From assembly GCA_011056835.1 (NCBI GenBank), contig DSDU01000204.1, positions 1 to 36,048 on the forward strand: DNA of 36,048 nt, given 5' to 3'. This DNA is from Deltaproteobacteria bacterium. GTDB taxonomy: Bacteria; Desulfobacterota; Syntrophia; Syntrophales; UBA6807. Below the pieces are notes generated by a model that worked only from the letters and a program-made list of their open reading frames with translations, did no database searches and was not told the DNA's origin. Position 1 is the stretch's first letter; each line of letters opens with the position of its first letter. Positions 8,062-16,429 of this stretch are shown here, in pieces. A program made the translations under genes and the position numbers.

Positions 8062-8949
8062 GTGGATGCCCTGGTTGATGAATACCTTAATTTCCTGGCA
8101 ATAGAGAAAGGGGTGTCACTTAATACCCTTGAGGCGTATAGTCGTGATTTGAACCGATACACGGGATTTATGCAAGAGCGGGGAATGTCCGGCATAACAG
8201 GGATCACATCGACAGATGTTATCGCATTTCTGGGAAGCTTAAGAAATAACGGACTGACGCCGAATTCCGTAAACAGAACCCTTGCCGCGCTGAGGGGGTT
8301 TTACAAATATCTCCTCAGGGATAAAGTGATTGAAAGCAACCCCATCGCCAATATCGAACTGGCCAAGGTCTGGATGCGGCTTCCCGACACGTTGAGCAGG
8401 GCCGAGATGGACCAGCTGCTCGAACAGGCGGCCGCGGAATCACCGCTGGGCATGAGAGATCGGGCCATGCTGGAATTGATGTATGCCACGGGAATCCGAG
8501 TAGCGGAATTGATAACCGTTTCGATGAACAGCATTAACTGGCAGGTGGGATTCCTTATTGTTATCGGGAAGGGAGATAAAGAACGAATCGTTCCGGTGGG
8601 GCGTCCGGCGCTTGCCTTTATCACACGATACATCAACGAGGGAAGGCCGAAGCTCCTGAAACGCACCATGACAAATGTATTATTTGTCAATCGATCCGGC
8701 ACCGGTTTGACGCGCCAGGGGTTCTGGAAGATTGTGAAGAAATATGCTAGGAAAGCAGGTCTTGAGAATAAGGTGCATCCTCACACGTTCCGGCACTCGT
8801 TTGCAACGCATCTCCTTGAAGGAGGGGCCGACTTGCGGTCGGTTCAAGTCATGCTGGGGCATTCGGACATATCGACGACGCAGATTTATACGCATGTAAC
8901 AAGGGAGCTTTTGAAGGACATTCATAAGAAGTATCATCCGCGAGGATAG
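8062..8949 (+). CDS. xerD: Site-specific tyrosine recombinase XerD
   Basis: With XerC and FtsK this recombinase resolves chromosome dimers at dif. The protein is 295 residues long from this start, against 298 in E. coli. The N-terminal SAM-like core-binding domain is YLNFLAIEKGVSLNTLEAYSRDL. The catalytic set is complete: Arg146 (ATGIRVAEL), Lys170 (GKGDKER), His241 and Arg244 (HPHTFRHSFATHLLEGG), His267 (MLGHSDISTTQIYTH) and the nucleophile Tyr276. I chose the GTG at 8062, behind GGAGAG (8045-8050), because known XerD proteins begin at VDALVDEYL. The in-frame GTG at 8032 would add ten residues not typical of the family. The TPR gene follows after 8 bases. The residue pattern is XerD-like, but XerC cannot be fully excluded without a tree. 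Confidence 0.9.
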   Translation: MDALVDEYLNFLAIEKGVSLNTLEAYSRDLNRYTGFMQERGMSGITGITSTDVIAFLGSLRNNGLTPNSVNRTLAALRGFYKYLLRDKVIESNPIANIELAKVWMRLPDTLSRAEMDQLLEQAAAESPLGMRDRAMLELMYATGIRVAELITVSMNSINWQVGFLIVIGKGDKERIVPVGRPALAFITRYINEGRPKLLKRTMTNVLFVNRSGTGLTRQGFWKIVKKYARKAGLENKVHPHTFRHSFATHLLEGGADLRSVQVMLGHSDISTTQIYTHVTRELLKDIHKKYHPRG

Positions 8950-8957
8950 TTGATTGC

Positions 8958-10967
8958 ATGGTTGATCGTTACAGAAGCATAAAGGAAACGAAACAGGCGA
9001 AAAAGCAACACGCAGGCGTATCGATTCCCCTCTGGATCATAGTTGTCGGGGTGATTGTCTCCTTTGCCGCCGGCTTATTTTTTTATCACTATATGGGCGA
9101 GCGGCACCAGGCGGTCACATCAGCCTTATCGCGCATCAAACATTCGGTTCTCACGTCCGTTGCCGGAAAGACCCCGAAATTTTATTACATGGATGTGGAA
9201 AAAAACGGGGAGGATTATCGATTAACCCCTGGTGATGTGTTCGAACTCTCATACCGTGATGAATTCGTCATAAAGAAAATTTCCACCGATATGGTATTCG
9301 GCAAAGGGATTACCGCAGATATCGAGGGTATGGGTGATGAGAATGATTTCAAGAAGTTGCTGAACGGCAGGGAACTCATTGATAGAATCATCAGCGGCGG
9401 AAAGAACGAAGGCAAGGAGACGTACCACGTTCTCATAAAGTATAGAGATGAGGTTATTGCATCCATTCCGGTGAAGGCGGAGATTACTCCACAGGACTGG
9501 TTCAGGCTTGCAAAAAGCTCCGACAGTGAAAGTTCACAGATAACCTACCTTGAGAGAGCTCTGAAAATGAAGCCTGATGATGCGGTTACGCGAAAGATGC
9601 TTGCGCAGCTGTACGTGAAAACGGGCAAACATATGCAGGGTATTTCGGAGTATGAAGCTGTCCTGAAACAGAATCCCCGTGATCTCGGGACGCTGACCGA
9701 TATGGCGGCGCTGTATATGAAAAGAAAAGAGTACGGGAAGGCAATACCGATCCTTCGAACAATATTAAGGATTTCACCGAAGGACGGTGCAGCCTATGCG
9801 AACATTGCCTATGCATATTCACAAACGGGTAGCTGGTCTCGGGCCGCGGCGAATTATGACGTAGCCTTTAAACTGAACCCTGACGATGTGCAGACCCGGT
9901 TTCGTCTCGCAGAAGCATACGAAAAAACGGGCAATTCTTCCAATGCGATTGAACACTACACCGTTGTTCACGAGAAAATGCCCCAGGATGTCAACGTGAT
10001 GAGTGCTCTGGCGGATGCTTATCTCAGTGCTCAGCGGTACAAGGAAGCGATATCGTTATACAGAAAGATCATCAGCAAACAGCCGGATAACGCTACGGCA
10101 TATGCCAATATAGGTCTTGCTGCCGGAGCGACGGGAGACTGGGAACGTGAGATTGCCAATTATAGGAAGGCTCTTGAACTTAATCCGCAAGACCCCGTCG
10201 TACATTTCAATCTTGCTGTTGCATACGAAAAGCGAAAACGATACAAGGATGCTGCATCGCAATACGAGAAGGTGTTGTCACTGAATCCGAATGATGCCGA
10301 TGCGCTGGCACGGTTGGCCGACTATCTGCTGAGAAGGAAAGATTATAAGAATGCTGAGGCGCGTTACAAGAAAATTCTGGAAATTTCACCGAAGAATGCC
10401 GTGGCATGCGCACGCCTCGGGTTTATATCGGATGAGCGGAAAAGTTACAGACAGGCTGCGCAATATTATGAGAAGGCGATCGAAAACGGCATTAAAGATG
10501 CTCAGATTCGGTATGCTCTGGCAACAGTTTACAGCAAAATCGGTGAATACGACAAGGCGGCTCTGCAATACGAGCAGTATGCATCGGCGCATCCCACCAT
10601 GGAAGTCCTGTCGATTATTGCCGATCATTATGTAAAGGCAAAGAAATATGATTCGGCGATTAAAACGTACGGCAGAATGATAAAAATATCGCCGAAAAAA
10701 GCTGAATTATATTCCAGTCTTGGCTATGTCTTCGGGCTGAAGGGAGATTATGATCAGGCAATAAAGAATTACAACATCTCGCTCGGTTATGATGATGAGG
10801 ATGATGTTGTTTACCTGAACCTTGCGGAGGCCTATGAGAAAAAGAAAAAGTATGACGATGCGCTGAAGGCATACACATCAGCCTATCAGTTAAATCCCGC
10901 ATCGTCACAGGCAGCCGCGAAAATACCGGAAATGAAAATAAAAATCCTCCAAGAAAAACACAGGTGA
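8958..10967 (+). CDS. Membrane-anchored TPR-repeat protein
   Basis: The 669-residue protein has a short basic cytoplasmic N-terminus, one transmembrane segment (about 24-43, PLWIIVVGVIVSFAAG) and a poorly recognisable domain at about 75-175. From about residue 208 to 649 there are roughly 13 consecutive 34-residue TPR units, with repeated AxxxY...A...Y..AL...P signatures such as AYEKTGNSSNAIEHY and LADAYLSAQRYKEAI. By topology the repeats should lie in the periplasm. TPR solenoids bind peptides and assemble complexes; no specific partner is visible. The position between xerD and the Kdo/LPS transport genes suggests an envelope-assembly role, but that is inference. The repeats are diverged from one another, so this is an old array and not a recent expansion. 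Confidence 0.85.
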   Translation: MVDRYRSIKETKQAKKQHAGVSIPLWIIVVGVIVSFAAGLFFYHYMGERHQAVTSALSRIKHSVLTSVAGKTPKFYYMDVEKNGEDYRLTPGDVFELSYRDEFVIKKISTDMVFGKGITADIEGMGDENDFKKLLNGRELIDRIISGGKNEGKETYHVLIKYRDEVIASIPVKAEITPQDWFRLAKSSDSESSQITYLERALKMKPDDAVTRKMLAQLYVKTGKHMQGISEYEAVLKQNPRDLGTLTDMAALYMKRKEYGKAIPILRTILRISPKDGAAYANIAYAYSQTGSWSRAAANYDVAFKLNPDDVQTRFRLAEAYEKTGNSSNAIEHYTVVHEKMPQDVNVMSALADAYLSAQRYKEAISLYRKIISKQPDNATAYANIGLAAGATGDWEREIANYRKALELNPQDPVVHFNLAVAYEKRKRYKDAASQYEKVLSLNPNDADALARLADYLLRRKDYKNAEARYKKILEISPKNAVACARLGFISDERKSYRQAAQYYEKAIENGIKDAQIRYALATVYSKIGEYDKAALQYEQYASAHPTMEVLSIIADHYVKAKKYDSAIKTYGRMIKISPKKAELYSSLGYVFGLKGDYDQAIKNYNISLGYDDEDDVVYLNLAEAYEKKKKYDDALKAYTSAYQLNPASSQAAAKIPEMKIKILQEKHR

Positions 10968-10971
10968 GATT

Positions 10972-11034
10972 ATGCCGATCAAAAAAACAGGTAGCCGGCC
11001 TTTGACCATGCGCGTCTGCGGCACTGCGGCATGA
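10972..11034 (+). other. Possible 20-codon leader frame before kdsA
   Basis: An ATG at 10972 lies 4 bases behind AGGTGAG and opens a 20-codon frame ending at the TGA at 11032-11034. This is 11 bases before the kdsA start and overlaps the kdsA ribosome binding region. It might couple translation of the TPR gene to kdsA. The encoded peptide is not recognised, and the frame may be chance. Confidence 0.2.
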
Positions 11035-11045
11035 GGGAAAGAACC

Positions 11046-11870
11046 ATGAAAGAAATTACACTCGGTGATTTTGTTATCGGTGGTCATAACCCGTTTATTC
11101 TGATTGCCGGACCCTGTGTCATTGAAAATGAAGAGACGACTCGGGAAGTCGCAGCTTATCTAAAGGAAATTACGGATCAACTGTCCGTTCCTTTCGTGTT
11201 CAAGGCATCATACGACAAGGCGAACAGAACGTCGCTCAATTCGTACCGCGGACCGGGGGCGCGGCAGGGGTTAAACATTCTGAAGAAGATAAAGGAGGAA
11301 TTTTCCCTGCCGATACTCTCGGACGTTCATCGGTTTGAAGAAATTGATGAGGCGGCGGAAGTGCTGGATGTTCTTCAAATCCCGGCATTTCTATGCCGAC
11401 AGACCGACTTTGTCACCGCCGTTGCTGCGACGGGTCTTGCAGTGAATGTTAAAAAGGGACAATTCCTTGCACCGTGGGATATATGGAATGTGGTAGAAAA
11501 GGTGCTCGCTTCGGGAAACGATAAGGTCATGATTACAGAGCGAGGGGTTAGCTTCGGGTACAATAACCTTGTTGCAGACATGTGCTCTCTCCCCATAATA
11601 AGAAAAATGGGCTATCCCGTCATCTTTGATGCCACCCACAGCGTTCAGCTTCCGGGAGGTGCGGGAACATCGTCGGGAGGGCGGAGAGATATGGCGGTGT
11701 ATCTGTCGCGGGCGGCGGTTGCCACCGGCATTGACGGTCTGTTTGTTGAAGTACATCCGGATCCTGACCGGGCGCTGTGTGACGGTCCCAACTCGCTCGA
11801 CATGAGGACGTTGCCGGAACTGCTGGCGGTTCTCAAAGAAATTGACGGAATCGTGAAAAAGATCGATTGA
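11046..11870 (+). CDS. kdsA: 3-deoxy-D-manno-octulosonate 8-phosphate synthase
   Basis: KdsA condenses phosphoenolpyruvate with arabinose 5-phosphate to give Kdo 8-phosphate, the committed step of Kdo synthesis for the LPS inner core. The 274-residue TIM-barrel carries FKASYDKANRTS, the GARQGL-type phosphate site, and the ITERGVSFGYNNLV strand. Cys24 in IAGPCVIENEE, His in DATHSVQ, Glu in FVEVHPDP and Asp in ALCDGPNS match the four metal ligands of the metal-dependent (Aquifex-type) class. The E. coli type has Asn at the Cys position. I chose the ATG at 11046 because GAGGG lies 8 bases upstream; the ATG at 11031 adds five non-conserved residues. In related genomes pyrG precedes and kdsD follows; neither is next to it here. 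Confidence 0.97.
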   Translation: MKEITLGDFVIGGHNPFILIAGPCVIENEETTREVAAYLKEITDQLSVPFVFKASYDKANRTSLNSYRGPGARQGLNILKKIKEEFSLPILSDVHRFEEIDEAAEVLDVLQIPAFLCRQTDFVTAVAATGLAVNVKKGQFLAPWDIWNVVEKVLASGNDKVMITERGVSFGYNNLVADMCSLPIIRKMGYPVIFDATHSVQLPGGAGTSSGGRRDMAVYLSRAAVATGIDGLFVEVHPDPDRALCDGPNSLDMRTLPELLAVLKEIDGIVKKID

Positions 11871-12053
11871 ACGAACATGAAAACAGGGGGCGCTTTCGCT
11901 GAGATTTATTCACGAAAAGCTCCATGATGACCTGCTCAGATGAATGTTCGTTTGGGCAACAGCCCGTCGAGAATCGCCGTGTGCCGCGGGTCATTGCGGC
12001 GAGGGCGAGGCCGCTTTCTAAAAAAGATGCAATCAAACGAAAGAAAGGTGACT
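11871..12053 (+). other. Spacer between kdsA and kdsC where kdsD would normally lie
   Basis: This 183-base gap interrupts a normally packed operon. It contains a 9-bp perfect inverted repeat, AACGAACAT (11870-11878, overlapping the kdsA stop) and ATGTTCGTT (11944-11952). A frame open from 11940 runs into kdsC, but its translation is Arg-rich and unlike any KdsD end. The kdsC ribosome binding site AAAGGTGA sits at its end. It may be what remains after loss of kdsD or another gene. Confidence 0.35.
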
Positions 12054-12596
12054 ATGAATACATCGATCGACCAGAGCATGGCTGAAAAGATTAAGCCAGT
12101 TTCATTTCTCATACTCGATGTGGACGGGGTATTGACCGATGGAATGATCATTATTGACGATCTGGGAAATGAGACGAAACAGTTTCATGTCCGCGATGGT
12201 CATGGATTGAAACTCCTGATGCGGGTTGGAATCGAGGTGATTCTCATAACGGGACGAACGTCAAAAGTTGTAGAGCACCGTGCGCGGGAACTGGGGATAC
12301 AGGAAGTACATCAGGGGGCAAAAAACAAGATCGAGATCCTTCGGAAGATCATGACGAAGCGGAGTATTACGGCGGAACATATAGCTTATATCGGTGATGA
12401 TATTGTGGATATTCCCGTTTTCCGTGAGGTCGGTTTTGCCGTTGCCGTTGCCGATGCTTCGGAAGATGCCAAAGAAGCCGCCGACTTCATTACAGGGAAT
12501 GGCGGCGGCAGGGGCGCCGTGCGGGAGATATGTGAATTAATTCTCAAAGTTCAGAATAAATGGGATACGGTCGTATCACCATATTATTCTGCTTAA
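12054..12596 (+). CDS. kdsC: 3-deoxy-D-manno-octulosonate 8-phosphate phosphatase (HAD family)
   Basis: KdsC removes phosphate from Kdo 8-phosphate to free Kdo for activation by KdsB. It is a small HAD protein (180 residues) of the C0 type without a cap domain. The nucleophile/acid pair Asp22 and Asp24 lies in LILDVDGVLTDG. FHVRDGHGLKLL and the motif II Thr of LITGRTS follow, then the motif III Lys in GAKNKIEIL and the motif IV acids in YIGDDIVDIPVF. The ATG at 12054 has an AAAGGTGA ribosome binding site, whereas the longer frame from 11940 adds 38 Arg-rich residues foreign to the family. It lies between kdsA and the lpt genes, as in many Gram-negative genomes. Confidence 0.95.
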   Translation: MNTSIDQSMAEKIKPVSFLILDVDGVLTDGMIIIDDLGNETKQFHVRDGHGLKLLMRVGIEVILITGRTSKVVEHRARELGIQEVHQGAKNKIEILRKIMTKRSITAEHIAYIGDDIVDIPVFREVGFAVAVADASEDAKEAADFITGNGGGRGAVREICELILKVQNKWDTVVSPYYSA

Positions 12597-12628
12597 CATC
12601 CTGTAATATAAGGTAGAATTGATTCATC

Positions 12629-12657
12629 TTTACATCTCTGAGAGGGGGTGCTATAGT
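12629..12657 (+). promoter_or_regulatory. Sigma-70-like promoter ahead of lptC
   Basis: TTTACA (12629-12634) and TATAGT (12652-12657) are separated by 17 bases, and TG at 12649-12650 adds an extended -10 element. Each hexamer matches the consensus at five of six positions. Transcription would start near 12664, about 20 bases before the lptC ATG at 12685. This would let lptC-lptA-lptB be made independently of kdsA-kdsC. Confidence 0.6.
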
Positions 12658-12684
12658 CGATTGTAAGCACGGCATGCAAGAAAT

Positions 12685-13242
12685 ATGAAAAGAAGAAGAA
12701 TCATCATAGGATTACTGACGAGCTTGATCATAATAACAGTTTTGTTTATCTTTCTTCAGGCAAAGGATAAAAATGAAACGGGCGTTTTAAAAGTCATTGC
12801 CGATAAAGCGGATCTGTATGTAAGAGATTTTCAATTTACCGAAGTAGGTGATCCCGACACCGTATGGAATATAAAAGCGGATTCCGCGAGGTATATGAGA
12901 AATGAAAATATCGTCGTCTTGGATCGTGTCATGGTCGAGATGATCAGATCGGACGGAACCATTTACTATCTTAAGGGGGATGAGGGCCGATTTCATACTG
13001 ATTCAAAAGATATGTTTATTTCGGGGAATGTGGAGATATTGTCCGAGCATGGCGACCAGGTCACAACGGACTACCTGATGTATTCCGATGCCGAAAAAAA
13101 AGCCTCAACCGACGCTATGGTTACGATGAAAAATGATTACGTGACGTTGCGAGGCGTCGGATTGACCATTCTAATGAACCGGAATCATCTGGCCCTTTTA
13201 TCGGAAGTGGATGCATTGATTGATAGTCGAGTCTTAAAATAA
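12685..13242 (+). CDS. lptC: LPS export system protein LptC
   Basis: LptC is the bitopic inner-membrane protein that passes LPS from the LptBFG extractor to periplasmic LptA. The 185-residue protein has a basic start (KRRR), one transmembrane helix at about 6-25 (IIIGLLTSLIIITVLFIFLQ) and a periplasmic beta-jellyroll. The jellyroll shows WNIKADSARYM, YLKGDEGRFHTDSKDMFISG and VTTDYLMYSDAEKKASTD, the typical DUF1239/LptC repeats. It is followed after 20 bases by lptA and then lptB. Sequence conservation of this family is low, so the assignment rests on topology, length, strand pattern and the operon. Confidence 0.92.
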   Translation: MKRRRIIIGLLTSLIIITVLFIFLQAKDKNETGVLKVIADKADLYVRDFQFTEVGDPDTVWNIKADSARYMRNENIVVLDRVMVEMIRSDGTIYYLKGDEGRFHTDSKDMFISGNVEILSEHGDQVTTDYLMYSDAEKKASTDAMVTMKNDYVTLRGVGLTILMNRNHLALLSEVDALIDSRVLK

Positions 13243-13262
13243 TCAGGAAATCGGCATACGGA

Positions 13263-13802
13263 ATGAAACGTTTTTTTGTAGTACTTGTCATAATAATCGT
13301 GGGTATACCGCTTGTGCAGGTGTCGGCTCAACCCGCATCGGACGAGGATAATAAGCCGATACACATCACCTCCGATCGCTTTGACGCATACACGGAACAG
13401 CGAATGGCGGTTTTCTCCGGAAATGTCGTCGTTACACAAGGAGACACAACCATCAATTCCGATGAGTTCCGACTTTATTACAAAAAGGAGGTTGAGGGGG
13501 GCAGAAAATCGAATCAGTTTATGCGCCCCGGAGGTGCACAGTCGGGAGACATTGAAAAGATCGAAGCGAAAGGAAACGTTACGATCAGACAACAGGAGAA
13601 GATCGTAACGGGTGGGCTCGCGGTGTTTTATAATGATGAGCAGAAAGTCATCGTTACGGAAAATCCCGTCATGAAAGACGGCGATAATGTAATCAGGGGC
13701 GATACCATAATATTCTTTATGGCGGAAAATAAAGGTATGGTAAAGGGCTCGCCGAACCAACGGGTTACCGCAACGATCTATCCGGAAGAAAAGAAACAGT
13801 AA
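13263..13802 (+). CDS. lptA: LPS transport periplasmic protein LptA (OstA-like)
   Basis: LptA forms the periplasmic bridge that carries LPS from LptC to LptD at the outer membrane. The 179-residue precursor has a clear Sec signal peptide (KRFFVVLVIIIVGIPLVQVSA, cleavage likely before QPAS). The mature part is one OstA-like jellyroll: PIHITSDRFDAYTEQRMAVFSGNV-type strands, then TINSDEFRLYYKKE, EKIEAKGNVTIRQQEKIVTGG and DNVIRGDTIIFF. Length and strand order match the family. The gene lies between lptC and lptB with 20- and 22-base spacers, so co-expression from the promoter before lptC is expected. Confidence 0.93.
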   Translation: MKRFFVVLVIIIVGIPLVQVSAQPASDEDNKPIHITSDRFDAYTEQRMAVFSGNVVVTQGDTTINSDEFRLYYKKEVEGGRKSNQFMRPGGAQSGDIEKIEAKGNVTIRQQEKIVTGGLAVFYNDEQKVIVTENPVMKDGDNVIRGDTIIFFMAENKGMVKGSPNQRVTATIYPEEKKQ

Positions 13803-13824
13803 TCTCGGGATATGACGCGAGCAC

Positions 13825-14547
13825 ATGGGAAAATTGCAAGCTGAAGCGTTGGTCAAAGCTTATGACGGAAGGAGAGTAGTCGATCACGTTGATCTCTCAA
13901 TCAACAGGGGTGAAGTTGTCGGGCTCCTGGGCCCGAATGGAGCCGGGAAGACAACCACCTTTTATATTATCGTGGGCCTTATTCATCCTGATGGAGGGAG
14001 CATTCTGCTGAATAATGAAGATATCAGCGTGTATCCCATGTATCTGAGAGCCCGCAGGGGAATAAGTTATCTTCCCCAGGAGCCGTCGATATTCAGAAAA
14101 TTGACGGTCGAACAAAATATTCTGGCAATTCTGGAGACCCTTGATATAACGGGTGCTGAGAGGAAAACGAGGTTGGATGAACTGCTGAGTGAGCTTGATC
14201 TGACGCATCTGGCAAAGAGCAAGGCATATTCGCTGTCCGGGGGAGAACGACGGCGAGTGGAGATAACGAGAGCGCTCGTGACGTCTCCTCGATATATACT
14301 CCTTGATGAACCCTTTGCCGGTATAGATCCTCTTGCAGTGGCAGATATTCAAATGATAATCAGAAAACTGAAATCCAAGGGGATCGGCGTTGTAATCTCG
14401 GATCATAATGTCAGGGAAACCCTGACCGTATGCGACAGAGCGTATATATTGAATGAGGGTAAGATTCTTGTTGAGGGTCATCCGGATGAAATAGCCGGCA
14501 GCGACGTCGCTCGGAAGTTTTACCTCGGGGAGAATTTTGACCTGTAG
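13825..14547 (+). CDS. lptB: LPS export ABC transporter ATP-binding protein LptB
   Basis: LptB is the cytoplasmic ATPase that powers LPS extraction by LptF and LptG. The 240-residue protein has all ABC motifs: Walker [10 protein letters not shown] (36-44), Q-loop Gln85 in [18 protein letters not shown], signature [11 protein letters not shown] (137-147), Walker [14 protein letters not shown] (157-169) and the switch His194 in [10 protein letters not shown]. The [11 protein letters not shown] end and the [11 protein letters not shown]-loop are characteristic of LptB among ABC proteins. lptF and lptG are not in this window, as is common when they form a separate operon. A 240-base gap follows before rpoN. 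Confidence 0.97.
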   Translation: MGKLQAEALVKAYDGRRVVDHVDLSINRGEVVGLLGPNGAGKTTTFYIIVGLIHPDGGSILLNNEDISVYPMYLRARRGISYLPQEPSIFRKLTVEQNILAILETLDITGAERKTRLDELLSELDLTHLAKSKAYSLSGGERRRVEITRALVTSPRYILLDEPFAGIDPLAVADIQMIIRKLKSKGIGVVISDHNVRETLTVCDRAYILNEGKILVEGHPDEIAGSDVARKFYLGENFDL

Positions 14548-14575
14548 TTGATGGTGAATCAAAAAACCGTGTCAA

Positions 14576-14791
14576 ATGATACATAATATAAGAGAGGTGT
14601 TTCAGGGGATGCTGTGGGCAACTCAAGCTGGGAAGGAAATGGAAATTCAAAAATCATCATTAGACTGCGGTGAGTCTTTTGACCTGAAAGATGAAAGGCG
14701 ATGCATAAAAGATGTTCGGTTTTGTTGCCCGTGCGGTTTGACCGCATTCGATGGTGATGTGAGAATCGACTGGTGGACGGATAAACAATGA
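14576..14791 (+). CDS. Possible small Cys-rich protein overlapping the rpoN start
   Basis: A 71-codon frame fills most of the lptB-rpoN gap and ends in a TGA that overlaps the rpoN ATG (ATGA), an arrangement that would couple translation. The product has five cysteines, three of them in FCCPCG followed by LTAFDGDVRIDWW. This could be part of a metal-binding site but has no clear ribbon spacing. The ATG at 14576 lacks a convincing ribosome binding site. I do not recognise the family. Against a real gene: the first half is unremarkable, and rpoN often has an untranslated leader. It may be spurious. Confidence 0.3.
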   Translation: MIHNIREVFQGMLWATQAGKEMEIQKSSLDCGESFDLKDERRCIKDVRFCCPCGLTAFDGDVRIDWWTDKQ

Positions 14792-16227
14792 CCCTTGAAC
14801 TGAAACAGAGCTTAAAACTTACACAGCAGCTTATCATGACCCCACAACTGCAGCAGGCCATCAAGCTGCTGCAATTATCGAGGATTGAACTGGTTGATGC
14901 GATTAATGAAGAATTAAAGGAAAATCCACTTCTTGAGGAAACACCCCTTGAGGATGAACCGGAACGTGAAACGGTAACAGAAATTGATAATTCAAGTACG
15001 ACGACAGGCACGAAGGAAATTACCGGAGAAGGAGACGGAAGAGAGGAATTCGATTGGGACAGCTATTTGGAGGACTACGGACCCATGGGAGTCACCTACG
15101 CCCGGGAGGACGTGGAGCTTCCGTCGTATGAGAATCTCTTGACCAAACAAGGTTCCTTAACGGATCATCTTATGTGGCAGCTCAATCTCTCCCATTTTTC
15201 GGAGAGAGAAAAAAGAGTGGGTGAACAGATAATAGGAAATCTTGATGCCTCGGGATACTTGAAGGCAAGCTCGGAGGAGATCTCAACCCTCGAGCAGGTC
15301 GAGGATCATATTGTTGAACAGGTACTGAAAAAAATTCAGGAATTCGATCCACCGGGCGTTGCGGCGCGGGATCTGAAAGAATGCCTGATGCTTCAGGTTA
15401 GATTTCTTGGTTGTGAGAATCCCCTCATCGAGATAATTCTGGAGGAACATCTCAAAGATCTCGAAACGAAAAACTACAACAACATTGCAAAAAGACAGAA
15501 GGTTTCTCTTGAAGAAGTCTTCGAAGCCGTTTCTGTGATAAACACACTGGATCCCCGGCCGGGACTTCTCTATAATGAGGATCGTCCGCATTATATTGTA
15601 CCTGATGTCTATGTGTTTAAGGCGGGAAATGAATATCGAATCGTGCTGAATGAAGACGGATTGCCCAAGCTGAGAGTGAGCAATTTCTACAGGGACATCC
15701 TGACCGGTTCAACGGAAAATACAGGGGATCGAACGTGCAAGGAGTATATCAAGGAACGTCTCCAGTCAGCCACATGGATGATAAAGAGTATACAGCAGAG
15801 GCAGAAAACCATCTATCGGGTAACGGAAAGTCTCGTCAAATTTCAGAGAGATTTCTTTGATCAAGGTATTAATTACTTGAAACCGATGGTGTTGAAGGAT
15901 ATCGCCGATGACGTGGAGATGCATGAATCAACCATCAGCCGCGTCACAACCAATAAATATGTTCATACGCCGCGAGGGATTTTTGAATTGAAATATTTCT
16001 TCAACAGCGGCATCAACAGAACCGATGGTGATTCAATCGCATCCGAAAGTGTAAAGGAACAGATCAGGCGGATCATAACCGACGAAAACCCTCAAAAACC
16101 GTACAATGACAGTCAGCTTGTGGCGATTCTCAAAGAATCGGGAATATCTATTGCGAGACGGACCGTGGCGAAATACAGAGAGATGATCGGCATACTTCCT
16201 TCTTCAAAACGAAAGAAATACTTTTAA
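14788..16227 (+). CDS. rpoN: RNA polymerase sigma-54 factor
   Basis: This sigma factor directs RNA polymerase to -24/-12 promoters that need AAA+ enhancer-binding proteins. The 479-residue protein has the Gln/Leu-rich region I (LELKQSLKLTQQLIMTPQLQQ to ENPLLEE), an acidic region II, and the core-binding domain (LMWQLNLSHFSEREKRVGEQI, FDPPGVAARDLKECL). The helix-turn-helix (ADDVEMHESTISRVTTNKY) is followed by GIFELKYFF. The RpoN box ARRTVAKYRE sits at 456-465, close to the C-terminus. Length matches the family. It follows the lpt genes and precedes hpf/ptsN, the conserved order in Proteobacteria and Desulfobacterota. No activator for it is encoded in the window. Confidence 0.98.
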   Translation: MTLELKQSLKLTQQLIMTPQLQQAIKLLQLSRIELVDAINEELKENPLLEETPLEDEPERETVTEIDNSSTTTGTKEITGEGDGREEFDWDSYLEDYGPMGVTYAREDVELPSYENLLTKQGSLTDHLMWQLNLSHFSEREKRVGEQIIGNLDASGYLKASSEEISTLEQVEDHIVEQVLKKIQEFDPPGVAARDLKECLMLQVRFLGCENPLIEIILEEHLKDLETKNYNNIAKRQKVSLEEVFEAVSVINTLDPRPGLLYNEDRPHYIVPDVYVFKAGNEYRIVLNEDGLPKLRVSNFYRDILTGSTENTGDRTCKEYIKERLQSATWMIKSIQQRQKTIYRVTESLVKFQRDFFDQGINYLKPMVLKDIADDVEMHESTISRVTTNKYVHTPRGIFELKYFFNSGINRTDGDSIASESVKEQIRRIITDENPQKPYNDSQLVAILKESGISIARRTVAKYREMIGILPSSKRKKYF

Positions 16228-16247
16228 TTGTAGCTGTGAAATAGGGG

Positions 16248-16276
16248 TTGACATTTCCGGTTGACTTAACTATAAG
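16248..16276 (+). promoter_or_regulatory. Strong sigma-70-like promoter for hpf
   Basis: TTGACA (16248-16253) is a perfect -35 box, followed by a 17-base spacer and TATAAG (16271-16276), five of six matches to the -10 consensus. It begins 21 bases after the rpoN stop codon. The implied start near 16283 leaves a leader of about 147 bases before hpf, long enough to fold. This would separate hpf-ptsN-hprK-rapZ expression from rpoN. Confidence 0.65.
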
Positions 16277-16367
16277 TTCGAACTTTAGCATTATCGGGTA
16301 TGATTCCGTGGCCGTCCGGGCTTACGGGCGGGGCCTGATTACCCAACATTGCAGAAGGATAAGCACT

Positions 16368-16424
16368 TGCCTCTCAAGGGAGGCACTTTCTATAGTCAGC
16401 ACATAATACATGCGCGAGGAGGCA
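16368..16424 (+). promoter_or_regulatory. hpf leader with alternative pairing of the ribosome binding site
   Basis: TGCCTC (16368-16373) can pair with GAGGCA at 16380-16385, forming a hairpin with a 6-base loop, or with the same GAGGCA inside the hpf ribosome binding site GGAGGCA (16418-16424). The two downstream copies share GGAGGCACT. One fold would leave the hpf site free and the other would cover it. A further GC-rich stem is possible at about 16308-16335. Whether the switch operates, and in response to what, is unknown. Confidence 0.4.
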
Positions 16425-16429
16425 CTGCT

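Noticed and set aside
8062-8949. The tyrosine recombinase as an integrase of a mobile element at the end of the polysaccharide locus
   Set aside because: Length, catalytic residue spacing and N-terminus match XerD within a few residues, and the gene leads into a core operon. No attachment-site repeats or phage genes are present.
10972-11034. Leader peptide of an attenuator before kdsA
   Set aside because: The 20-codon frame has no run of a regulatory amino acid and no terminator-like hairpin follows. It is listed only as a possible translational coupler.
11940-12053. An N-terminal extension of KdsC
   Set aside because: The extra 38 residues are Arg-rich and foreign to the family, while the ATG at 12054 has a strong ribosome binding site.
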